A DNA stretch of 7,411 nucleotides from Bacillota bacterium. Lineage in GTDB: Bacteria > Bacillota > Clostridia > Lachnospirales > Lachnospiraceae. Position numbers and translations under genes: made by a program. The stretch lies in NCBI GenBank assembly GCA_023415475.1, contig JAEZKL010000133.1, positions 1-7,411 of the forward strand, in the 5' to 3' direction. Below are positions 1-5,486 of this stretch, piece after piece (positions within the stretch are counted from its first letter, which is position 1; each line of letters begins with the position of its first letter). The notes beneath the pieces were generated by a model that was given only the letters and a program-made list of their open reading frames with translations, had not been told where the DNA came from and made no database searches.

Positions 1-10
1 GATGAACCGC

Positions 11-202
11 TCAATGGAGTGATGATACCGTTATATTAATAAAGTCAACAATTTCCTTTGTTGATTGCATTCCATGCGTTTTCTCAATAATCCTCTTTTG
101 CTCATCTTCTGATAAGGAATAAAAATAATCCATTGCCTTATTTTGTTCCAGTGCCAATCCAAGGCCAACCGGCATCTGTGCTCCCATTTCAAATTTACTC
201 AT
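11..202 (-). CDS. Small conserved-looking protein, 63 aa, unknown function
   Basis: The product starts MSKFEMGAQMPVGLGLALEQ and runs to SSLH. It has no signal peptide, membrane helix or cysteine. The N-terminal third is rich in Met, Gly and Leu. The rest is charged and probably helical, with a Leu-Ser-Glu-Asp-Glu-Gln-Lys helix start and a THGMQSTKEIVDFI tail. From memory, short clostridial proteins share this plan (an F/Y-E-M-G start, a P-x-G-x-G-x-A-L-x-Q-N block, then a T-H-x-x-x-S-K-E segment), but no function is known to me. The ATG at 202 is chosen because the complement of 211-217 reads AAAGGAG, eight bases upstream. An in-frame GTG at 209-211 overlaps that ribosome site and is a poor start. 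The gene appears to be monocistronic within the window, on the same strand as the HD-GYP operon but more than 300 bases beyond its end. That this is a real gene is fairly secure; its role is unknown. Confidence 0.75.
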   Translation of the reverse strand: MSKFEMGAQMPVGLGLALEQNKAMDYFYSLSEDEQKRIIEKTHGMQSTKEIVDFINITVSSLH

Positions 203-523
203 TTTACTCACTCCTTTCCTATCAAACCGTTAATTTTATCTGATTTCATCGAAGCAACCATTATACTTTCCTGATTTTCCTCTCTATTTAAGCCGTATAT
301 CTGCATTGTTATGAAGTTATCTCATCATAATCATTATTGTTGATATTATTTAACTATTTATCAGAATTATTCATAAAATTCCCATTTATAATGCATACTG
401 GCTAACCTCGCCTCTCAATATACTCCATAAAATAAAACCGGAAGAAACACGCTATAAGGCTTTTTCATTACCTGAAACAGGATAGAACAAAGCCTCGCTA
501 GCGAGGCTTTGTTCTATCCTGTT
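203..523. other. Intergenic gap, AT-rich, mostly featureless
   Basis: No open frame with a ribosome site was found on either strand. The minus strand should hold the promoter for the 63-aa gene. A TATGAT box (complement of 324-329) is present but has only a poor -35 partner, so I do not call a promoter. The part nearest 475-523 belongs to the long palindrome described separately. No riboswitch-like conserved core was recognised. Confidence 0.5.
211..217 (-). promoter_or_regulatory. Ribosome binding site deciding the start of the 63-aa protein
   Basis: The minus strand reads AAAGGAG here, eight bases before the ATG at 202. The alternative GTG at 209-211 lies within this region, so translation from it is unlikely. 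Confidence 0.6.
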
Positions 524-524
524 T
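475..524 (-). terminator. 50-nt perfect palindrome at the end of the HD-GYP operon, probable terminator
   Basis: Bases 475 to 524 form a perfect inverted repeat with 25-base arms and no unpaired centre: every base at i pairs with the base at 999-i. In RNA the centre (CTAG) would open into a tetraloop over a stem of about 23 bp with a GC-rich top (GCCTCGC). The repeat begins within the stop codon (524-526) of the upstream minus-strand gene, which fits a transcription terminator or an mRNA 3'-end protecting hairpin. The minus-strand sequence after the stem has no run of U. The plus-strand side has only TTTT at 522-525. It is therefore not a textbook intrinsic terminator, and the role is inferred from position and stem strength. 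Confidence 0.65.
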
Positions 525-1579
525 TACAGCATCTCTATGATTTTCATACCCCTTTGAGCAGACAGATCTATAAAAGAACCATCAACCTTAACCACCGGAT
601 TTGAAATATTATGTGGCGGTACATATACAATTTCGCCAAATTTGCCTGTACTCATCATAACCCTTGACCCGACATAATATTGTGAAATGCTATGTATAAA
701 TTTCAGAAGGATGACCGGATCATAATGACCCTCACCGATGCCTATCCTTTCAAATTCCCTGAATGTATCAAAAGGAGTCTGCCTCTTCTTGTAAACACGT
801 TCTGAGGTTAGCGCATCAAAGGCATCCGCAATAGAAATTATTTTTGCAAAACTACTGATATTAACGCTTTTTATACCGAATGGGTATCCTGTTCCGTTCT
901 CCTTTTCATGATGCATCAATACCGCTTCTTTCACTTTCTTATTAATGCCTTTGTTATCCTTAATTATTTCAAACCCTAATAACGGATGCTTCTTGATAAC
1001 TTCAAACTCCTCTTGGGTTAAAGGTCCTTTTTTGTTCAATATATCGATTGGTATTTTTGACTTCCCCACATCATGTAAAATACCAGCGATCATTAGAAGC
1101 CTAATCTTGCTTTCAGGAAGCTCAAGCCACTTTCCGATAAGCATTGAATATAGTGATACATTGATACTATGGGAATAGGTATATTCATCAGCTATTTTTA
1201 TCTTATTCAGACATTCTGTTACAGCAATATTGCTGTACATATTTTCATAAAGTGAACTGGATATCTCGTTAATCTTTTCATTATCAAGTCCTCTGCCTGC
1301 AGCAAGGTCATTAATAATTACCTTTACAGAATTTACACTATTCTGGTATTTCTTTTTAAATGCTATAATATCCGCTTTTGGGTTATTAGCGGTATCAATC
1401 ATTTTTATTCGTTCACATACCGCAATCTTGTCCACTTTGAAAGCAACCAGTTTTTGTCTTATATATTCATTTACAATAGTGTTTTTGTTCATAATCAAGC
1501 TACCACGGGTGTTGAATACATCCTCAGCAATCTCATAACCATCGGGGCATTCCAATGTGCTTAAAATGAGTTTCTCCAT
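524..1579 (-). CDS. HD-GYP domain protein, probable cyclic-di-GMP phosphodiesterase (351 aa)
   Basis: This is a cytoplasmic HD-GYP protein, a family that hydrolyses cyclic-di-GMP at a metal centre. Residues 1-75 form an N-terminal domain typical of clostridial members (GYEIAEDVF, then a helix with EYIRQKL). The HD-GYP core spans about residues 125-300: H137 (SHSIN), H169-D170 with K173 (HDVGK), H198, H223-H224-E225, the GTGYP loop at 229-233 and IADAFDALTSERVYKK at 250-265. All usual metal-ligand positions are present. The Asp that usually precedes GTGYP is Asn228, a change I recall in other clostridial members. A C-terminal beta-rich tail (FGEIVYV to DLSAQRGMKIIEML) matches that of the upstream paralogue. 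The start is ATG 1579, because the complement of 1588-1594 is GGAGGAG, eight bases upstream; the longer frame back to 1684 would need a TTG start with no ribosome site. It follows the other HD-GYP gene by 91 bases, is probably its co-transcribed paralogue, and is the last gene of the operon. It has no sensory transmembrane region. Confidence 0.9.
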   Translation of the reverse strand: MEKLILSTLECPDGYEIAEDVFNTRGSLIMNKNTIVNEYIRQKLVAFKVDKIAVCERIKMIDTANNPKADIIAFKKKYQNSVNSVKVIINDLAAGRGLDNEKINEISSSLYENMYSNIAVTECLNKIKIADEYTYSHSINVSLYSMLIGKWLELPESKIRLLMIAGILHDVGKSKIPIDILNKKGPLTQEEFEVIKKHPLLGFEIIKDNKGINKKVKEAVLMHHEKENGTGYPFGIKSVNISSFAKIISIADAFDALTSERVYKKRQTPFDTFREFERIGIGEGHYDPVILLKFIHSISQYYVGSRVMMSTGKFGEIVYVPPHNISNPVVKVDGSFIDLSAQRGMKIIEML

Positions 1580-1587
1580 ACAGTTTA

Positions 1588-1594
1588 CTCCTCC
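1588..1594 (-). promoter_or_regulatory. Ribosome binding site fixing the start of the full-length HD-GYP gene
   Basis: The minus strand reads GGAGGAG, eight bases before the ATG at 1579. A small hairpin (complement of 1595-1611, six base pairs, five-base loop) sits directly upstream and could affect access to the site, but it is weak. This site rules out the longer frame that would start at 1684. Confidence 0.65.
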
Positions 1595-1670
1595 ATAACT
1601 CGTAAAGTTATTTTTCCTTGTTCCAGAAGTGCCTGTTATGCTCGAACCGGATGCATGTTTATAACCTGCA

Positions 1671-2510
1671 CTATAGAAGCTCAACTACTTCAATATCTCT
1701 TACAACCGACAAATCATAATATTCATTATCGCATTGAACTAATGGTTTCGTTATTTCTATCGGGTTGATATAAACGATATTACCAACTTGTTCATTACTT
1801 AACCGAATCGCTCTACCGTTATAGTATTCGATAATATTATTTACAAAAATCTGACAAATATATTGGTCCAGATGATTGAAGCTGTTTGCTTGTATTTCCT
1901 CAACCGCTTTTAATGGTGAATTCTTTTTACTATATGTCTTTGTAGCTGTGATTGCATCAAAAGTATCCGCTATTGCTATTATTCTACTGAATAAATTGAT
2001 TTTTTCTCCCTTTAACCCCAGGGGATAACCTGTTCCATCCATTCTTTCATGGTGGAATAAAACACCTTGTAACACTTCCGAATCGAATTTGTTGAGGCTA
2101 TCTAATATTTTATATCCTATGACCGGATGAGATTTCATTTTTTCCATTTCTTCCAATGTTAGTGTTTCAGCCTTATTTAATAGACTATCTTTAATCTTTG
2201 CTTTCCCGATATCATGTAAAAGCCCTGCACAAACCAGGTTTACTAAATTTAAGTCATTTAAATTCAGCCATTTGCCAATGACAAATGATATGAAAGCTAC
2301 ATTGACCGGATGAGAATACATATACGGGTTTTTATCCTGGACACTGTTTAGTAATGTTAATATATTCTTATCATCATCTAGATATCTACAAATTTGAATG
2401 GAGCATATTTTTACAGGATATAAGTATAGTTCCCTGCCAAATCTAATATCTTCCACAATATTACGCATAGATTTTATTGCTTGATTATAAGTTTCTTCTA
2501 AACTAAACAT
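1671..2510 (-). CDS. Short HD-GYP domain protein, probable cyclic-di-GMP phosphodiesterase (279 aa)
   Basis: This is a second HD-GYP protein. It keeps the catalytic set: H67 (SHPVN), H99-D100 and K103 (HDIGK), H128, H153-H154-E155, DGTGYP at 158-163, and D182/D185 in IADTFDA. The Arg of the usual T-x-R-x-Y motif after this is Lys191 (ATKTYSKK). Compared with the downstream paralogue, all these landmarks are offset by exactly 70 residues, and the alignable part begins near Tyr8. It therefore lacks the N-terminal domain but keeps the helical linker, the core and the C-terminal tail (VGNIVYI to DIEVVELL). The short form is not an artefact of a wrong start: AAAGGAGGG (complement of 2515-2523) lies four bases before ATG 2510, and the preceding gene ends at 2529. 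The 18-base gap to that gene implies co-transcription and possibly translational coupling. Activity against c-di-GMP is inferred from the motifs; without the N-terminal domain, its regulation may differ from that of its neighbour. Confidence 0.9.
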   Translation of the reverse strand: MFSLEETYNQAIKSMRNIVEDIRFGRELYLYPVKICSIQICRYLDDDKNILTLLNSVQDKNPYMYSHPVNVAFISFVIGKWLNLNDLNLVNLVCAGLLHDIGKAKIKDSLLNKAETLTLEEMEKMKSHPVIGYKILDSLNKFDSEVLQGVLFHHERMDGTGYPLGLKGEKINLFSRIIAIADTFDAITATKTYSKKNSPLKAVEEIQANSFNHLDQYICQIFVNNIIEYYNGRAIRLSNEQVGNIVYINPIEITKPLVQCDNEYYDLSVVRDIEVVELL

Positions 2511-2528
2511 AATTCCCTCCTTTACGCT

Positions 2529-2852
2529 TTACAAACGCTCCACTCCCGCAGGGCGAAACCCCATAATATACGCGGGGATACGATTCATCGGTCTTTTTAG
2601 TAGGACATTATAATCCTTTTCTACCTCCCGATAAACCATAAGCTTATTTTCTAATATCTTTTGTGCTGCTATGTCATTTTCACCGCCGCGTTCCTGCATA
2701 TGCAATCTACGGTGCATTTGCACCTGCTCTCTAATGGTATCAAGGCTCTTCTGCTTTGCGGACAGTTCCCTGAAACTCACTATAAACCAAAGTGTAACAA
2801 ATGCTGTCACCCAGATTCCTGCAATAAACCAGCCAAGTATGGCTACTGTCAT
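2529..2852 (-). CDS. Small one-helix membrane protein with LemA-like C-terminus (107 aa)
   Basis: The product begins MTVAILGWFIAGIWVTAFVT. Residues 3-28 form one hydrophobic helix, followed by a basic, probably cytoplasmic coiled helix (ELSAKQKSL, then REQVQMHRRLHMQER). The end (VYREVEKDYN, then NRIPAYIMGFRP) resembles the C-terminal signature of LemA-family proteins: a YN-x-x-V-x-DYN helix, a Pro-Asn turn and a closing x-x-GF. The protein is only about half the usual LemA length and lacks most of the middle helices, so it is LemA-like at best. The start at 2852 is chosen because GGGGTGGTG lies just upstream on the minus strand; the longer frame from 2918 has no ribosome site and would put a charged segment before the helix. 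It is the first gene of the operon, divergent from the two-component pair and 18 bases before the short HD-GYP gene. Function is unknown; a role in membrane signalling or as partner of the kinase is a guess from position. Confidence 0.75.
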   Translation of the reverse strand: MTVAILGWFIAGIWVTAFVTLWFIVSFRELSAKQKSLDTIREQVQMHRRLHMQERGGENDIAAQKILENKLMVYREVEKDYNVLLKRPMNRIPAYIMGFRPAGVERL

Positions 2853-2903
2853 AAAAACACCACCCCTTCTTCTGGTAAAAGCTCTTTCACTCAACATAAT
2901 GAT

Positions 2904-2909
2904 ATCATA
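2904..2909 (-). promoter_or_regulatory. Possible -10 box for the LemA-like/HD-GYP operon
   Basis: The minus strand reads TATGAT, about 50 bases before the first gene of the operon. The base stretch at -35 distance (complement of 2927-2932, GTAAAC) does not match a sigma-A -35 box. The direct repeats start at that point, so this may be an activator-dependent promoter. This is inferred from spacing only. Confidence 0.25.
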
Positions 2910-2929
2910 TTTTTCCATTAATGACCGTT

Positions 2930-2991
2930 TACCGCACGAATCGTGTCTCCTACCGCACGAATCGTGTCTCTTTCCGTAAAAATATAGTTTC
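2930..2991. repeat. 21-bp-spaced tandem direct repeats in the divergent promoter region, probable regulator sites
   Basis: The unit TACCGCACGAATCGTGTCTC occurs twice without a mismatch, at 2930-2949 and 2951-2970, one base apart. A third, degenerate copy keeps the same 21-bp phase at 2972-2991 (12 of 20 bases match). Each exact copy contains the dyad CACGA-A-TCGTG. Paired direct repeats one to two helical turns apart, near 21 bp centre to centre, are the known arrangement of LytTR-family binding sites. The sequence itself does not contain the usual GTT-centred LytTR consensus; only ACCGTTTAC at 2924-2932, partly overlapping the first copy, comes close. The copies lie upstream of the rightward promoter and next to the possible leftward -10 box, so they could serve both directions. 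The dyad leaves open a different dimeric regulator. Confidence 0.7.
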
Positions 2992-2997
2992 GCATTC

Positions 2998-3027
2998 TTG
3001 AAGACCCCATTGCTAATATGTTACAAT
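2998..3027 (+). promoter_or_regulatory. Promoter of the LytTR regulator-kinase operon
   Basis: A TTGAAG -35 box (2998-3003) is followed, after 18 bases, by TACAAT (3022-3027) as the -10 box. The -10 is preceded by TGT (3019-3021), giving an extended -10 element. Transcription would begin near 3034, leaving a leader of about 30 bases. The exact repeats end 27 bases upstream of the -35 box, a suitable place for an activator. Confidence 0.55.
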
Positions 3028-3064
3028 ATAGTTGGTTAATTTTACATAAATGGAGGTGACGAAC

Positions 3065-3796
3065 ATGCATATTGCTGTTTGCGATGACAATCTAGATGAA
3101 TTATCCCGTATTTCCTCTCTGCTGGAGGATTACAGCCGGGAGTTGGACAGTTCAGTTACATACGAAGCCTTTCACAGCGCTACGGAGCTAATAGAAACTA
3201 TTAGAATACGGAGGTTTGATCTATTACTTTTGGACATCCTTATGCCGGGTATTACAGGAATGGAGGCTGCGAAAGAGCTTCGCCAATCAGATAATGATAT
3301 TCCGATCATTTTCCTTACCTCATCCCGTGAATTTGCGGTAGAAAGCTACCGTGTAGGTGCCTCAGACTACATAATGAAGCCTGCACGCAAGGATGAGATA
3401 TTTCCTTCCATTAGCAAACAGCTTGCCAGGTTTACACAGGAGGATGCGTATCTGACTCTTAAAACCGGAAAAGGTATCATAAAGCTGCCCTTCTCACATA
3501 TTGCATATGTTGAAGTCATCAATCGCTCAGTGCGGTTTATCCTAGCAGACGGCGAGGTACGAGAAGCCTATGGCTACCTTACCGATTATGAAAGTGACTT
3601 GCTGTCAGACCCTCATTTTTATAAGCCTCATCGTTCCTATGTAGTGAACCTGCGCCAGGTGACCGAGCTTAATAAGAAAGGCTTTGCTACCATAATGGGC
3701 AAAACGGTGCCTGTAGCTAGAGATGCCTTTTCGATCGCGAAAGCTGCATATATGAAATATCTGCTGTCACCAAACGAACGGAGGGATATGTCGTGA
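3065..3796 (+). CDS. LytTR-family response regulator (243 aa)
   Basis: This is an AgrA/LytR-type response regulator. The receiver domain (residues 1-120) carries the acidic pair D7-D8, the phospho-acceptor D57 (LLLLDILMPG), T85 and K105 (MKP). The LytTR DNA-binding domain covers about 127-235, with the typical PFSHIAYVEV strand and the FYKPHRSYVVNL segment at 185-196. The length is normal for the family. The ATG at 3065 is preferred: GGAGGTGA at 3052-3059 lies five bases before it, while the earlier ATG at 3050 overlaps that site and would add only five residues. The gene's end overlaps the kinase start by four bases (GTGA), so the two are co-translated and should be cognate. Likely targets are its own promoter and the divergent operon, through the 21-bp-spaced repeats; this is inference from position. 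All catalytic residues are intact. Confidence 0.93.
   Translation: MHIAVCDDNLDELSRISSLLEDYSRELDSSVTYEAFHSATELIETIRIRRFDLLLLDILMPGITGMEAAKELRQSDNDIPIIFLTSSREFAVESYRVGASDYIMKPARKDEIFPSISKQLARFTQEDAYLTLKTGKGIIKLPFSHIAYVEVINRSVRFILADGEVREAYGYLTDYESDLLSDPHFYKPHRSYVVNLRQVTELNKKGFATIMGKTVPVARDAFSIAKAAYMKYLLSPNERRDMS
3780..3785 (+). promoter_or_regulatory. Ribosome binding site for the kinase, inside the regulator gene
   Basis: GGAGGG lies seven bases before the GTG start at 3793, within the last codons of the regulator gene. It supports the GTG start and the four-base overlap of the two genes. Confidence 0.6.
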
Positions 3797-5082
3797 TAGA
3801 TACCTTTTTTATTTTATTTCGCTCAGGCATTGTTTTTATGTTCGGTTTAGCTGTTTCTCTTCTTTTTGCCGGTGTGCAACGTTCACGGGCTGGTGATTTG
3901 GCGATTGCAATTTTTTATGTAGTAATCATCTCCATTCAATTAATATGCTGGCAGATTTTTGGACTACAAATCACGATGAAACTGTATCCGTTCATTACGC
4001 ATTTGCCGTCGATTGTATTCCTCACCCTATATTTCAAGCGTCCGTGGCTGATTTCGATCAGCAGCGTACTGACTACCTATCTTTGCTGCCAAATACCAAA
4101 ATGGGTTGGCTCGACCGCAGCAGCGGTTTTCGGCAGCCACTATGCCGATCATATTAGTTATTTTATTGCTATGTGTGTTGTGTACTACTTTCTTATGAAA
4201 TACGTGGCAGTATCAGTAATACAACTAATGGAGCGTTCAACGCGCTCCTGCCTGCTTTTTGGTGCAGTACCTCTTTTGTATTATTTGTTTGACTATGCTA
4301 CTGCCATCTACACGAATCTTCTATATTCCGGTGCACGTGAAGCAGTACAATTTACTCCTTCTGTTATTTGCACCTTTTACTTAGTATTCGTTCTTCTATA
4401 CTACAATGAATCCCAAAAGCAGGTCAAAGCCCAGCGAGAAAGGGACATCTTTGCCTCCCAATACCAGCATGCTAGGGTAGAACTTAATGCGTTGCGCCAG
4501 ATGGAAAACAATACGGTAATTCATCGGCACGACATGCGACATCACTTATCGCTGATTGGCGGCTTTGCGGTGGATGGTGATCTCCAGAAAATTATAGAAT
4601 ATCTCGCCAGTACGGAAACAGCTATAGAAGCAATGACCCCAATACGATATTGCGAAAATGAAACAGTTAATTTAATTTTATCAAGCTTTGAGAATAAGGC
4701 AAAAAAAATACAGGTTATTTTACACGCAGATGTCAATTTACCGGAAGAACTTGATATGAACGATACCGAGCTTTGTGCCCTGCTGTCCAATGCACTGGAG
4801 AACGCCATCACTGCAGCAAATCTGGTAGAGGACGAAAAGCTTAGAAAGGTTTATATCCATGCTCTTATCAACGGTGATAAGCTGGTTATTTCCACAGAAA
4901 ATGCCTATGTGGGAAAGATTGATATGGAGGGTGATTTGCCCAAATCAAATAGAAAAGAGCCCGGACACGGTTTTGGAATCAAGAGCATGGTTTCCATCGT
5001 GGAGCGCCATGGAGGATTATATTCCTTTGAAACGGAGGGCGGGGTATTCATTATGCAGCTTTTGCTGCCATTAGGTAAATAG
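3793..5082 (+). CDS. GHKL-type membrane sensor histidine kinase, AgrC-like (429 aa)
   Basis: This is the cognate sensor of the LytTR regulator. Residues 1-205 contain about seven hydrophobic segments (roughly 5-28, 36-58, 64-81, 85-102, 120-145, 153-173 and 188-204), forming a polytopic sensor like AgrC with little outside the membrane. A coiled stretch (206-240) leads to the phospho-acceptor site H246-D247 in HRHDMRHH. The ATPase domain has an N box at 330-340 (LLSNALENAIT, N333 and N337) and a G box GHGFGI at 391-396. A clear DxGxG motif is missing, as is usual for this AgrC-type subgroup (STEN at 367-370 occupies that region). The start codon is GTG at 3793, overlapping the regulator's stop and preceded by GGAGGG at 3780-3785. 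No agrB or agrD-type peptide gene lies within the window, so the ligand is unknown. Transcription probably ends at the hairpin at 5114-5151. Confidence 0.92.
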   Translation: MIDTFFILFRSGIVFMFGLAVSLLFAGVQRSRAGDLAIAIFYVVIISIQLICWQIFGLQITMKLYPFITHLPSIVFLTLYFKRPWLISISSVLTTYLCCQIPKWVGSTAAAVFGSHYADHISYFIAMCVVYYFLMKYVAVSVIQLMERSTRSCLLFGAVPLLYYLFDYATAIYTNLLYSGAREAVQFTPSVICTFYLVFVLLYYNESQKQVKAQRERDIFASQYQHARVELNALRQMENNTVIHRHDMRHHLSLIGGFAVDGDLQKIIEYLASTETAIEAMTPIRYCENETVNLILSSFENKAKKIQVILHADVNLPEELDMNDTELCALLSNALENAITAANLVEDEKLRKVYIHALINGDKLVISTENAYVGKIDMEGDLPKSNRKEPGHGFGIKSMVSIVERHGGLYSFETEGGVFIMQLLLPLGK

Positions 5083-5113
5083 TGCAGCTATGATATGCGA
5101 TAACAGATCTCTG

Positions 5114-5151
5114 TTATTATGGGCCTGGTTGAGAAACCAGGCCCATAATAA
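5114..5151. terminator. 17-bp perfect hairpin between convergent genes, probable bidirectional terminator
   Basis: The arms 5114-5130 and 5135-5151 are exactly complementary, around a GAGA (GNRA-type) loop. The GGGCCTGG top is GC-rich and the base is AT-rich. It lies 31 bases after the kinase stop and 27 bases beyond the stop of the convergent carbohydrate-binding gene, so it can serve both transcripts. No clean U tract follows on either strand. A second, weaker hairpin (5100-5106 with 5111-5117) shares bases with the left arm, so the two cannot form together. Confidence 0.75.
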
Positions 5152-5178
5152 TGTAAAAGAATAATTTATGATTGTAGC

Positions 5179-5486
5179 TCACTCCACCGTGATTAATGAA
5201 GGCTCCGCAGCTTGGCCATCCTCTATTTTTGTTATTATAACATCATCGATGTAAATGGTATGTAGAGTAGAACGCATTACATCTGTAATGTCAGAACCTG
5301 TATAACCAAAGAAGAAGTTTAGCTTTGTCGTTTCACTCTTTGTTACCGTAAAGTCATAGGAATAGGTCTGCATTTCAGTCGTCAGATTATCAACCTTATC
5401 CATATAGCGGAAGTAACCTGCTCCTTCAATGTCTAGCCCAAAGCTTCTTACAATGGAGGCTTTCGCCCGAAAGGTTAGATGATATG
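5179..5486 (-). pseudogene. Out-of-frame C-terminal end of the carbohydrate-binding protein
   Basis: This stretch continues the last carbohydrate-binding module in a different frame from the upstream part. It reads NVTYHLTFRAKASIVRSFGL, then a strand region (YSYDFTVTKSETTKLNFFFG) and the typical module end HTIYIDDVIITKIED, and stops at 5179. The same order of elements is found in the three intact modules. An ATG at 5403 could begin a 74-residue frame, but it lies in the middle of the domain and has no ribosome site, so it is not an independent gene. Adding one base to the A run on the minus strand (complement of 5492-5494) would join both parts as FDFGQNVTYHLTF. Whether this is a true mutation or a sequencing error cannot be decided here. 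The protein ends soon after the module, without a dockerin, sortase signal or SLH domain. Confidence 0.75.

Noticed and set aside
1580..1670. A c-di-GMP riboswitch between the two HD-GYP genes
   Set aside because: The 91-base gap has only a weak six-pair hairpin, and none of the conserved core of the GEMM-type c-di-GMP riboswitches was seen.
1580..1684. Longer N-terminus for the full-length HD-GYP protein, starting at 1684
   Set aside because: The first codon would be TTG inside the previous gene, with no ribosome site. GGAGGAG lies eight bases before ATG 1579, where the family's usual N-terminal domain begins.
2930..2970. CRISPR-like array
   Set aside because: Only two exact 20-bp copies one base apart, with no spacers. 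This is a tandem operator-type repeat, not an array.
2661..2979. Plus-strand frames opposite the small membrane protein
   Set aside because: They lie opposite a convincing gene, have no ribosome site, and one repeats PHESCL only because the DNA repeats at 2930-2970 are translated through it.
4542..4811. Minus-strand frame inside the kinase gene
   Set aside because: It is antisense to the conserved kinase core, with no ribosome site or recognisable domain. The other overlapping frames at 945-1178, 3945-4157, 4859-5074, 5484-5777, 6285-6597, 6620-6829 and 6904-7119 were rejected for the same reason.
5179..5403. Independent 74-residue minus-strand gene
   Set aside because: Its start is in the middle of a carbohydrate-binding module and has no ribosome site; the sequence before it in the same frame continues the module. 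It is the tail of a frameshifted gene.
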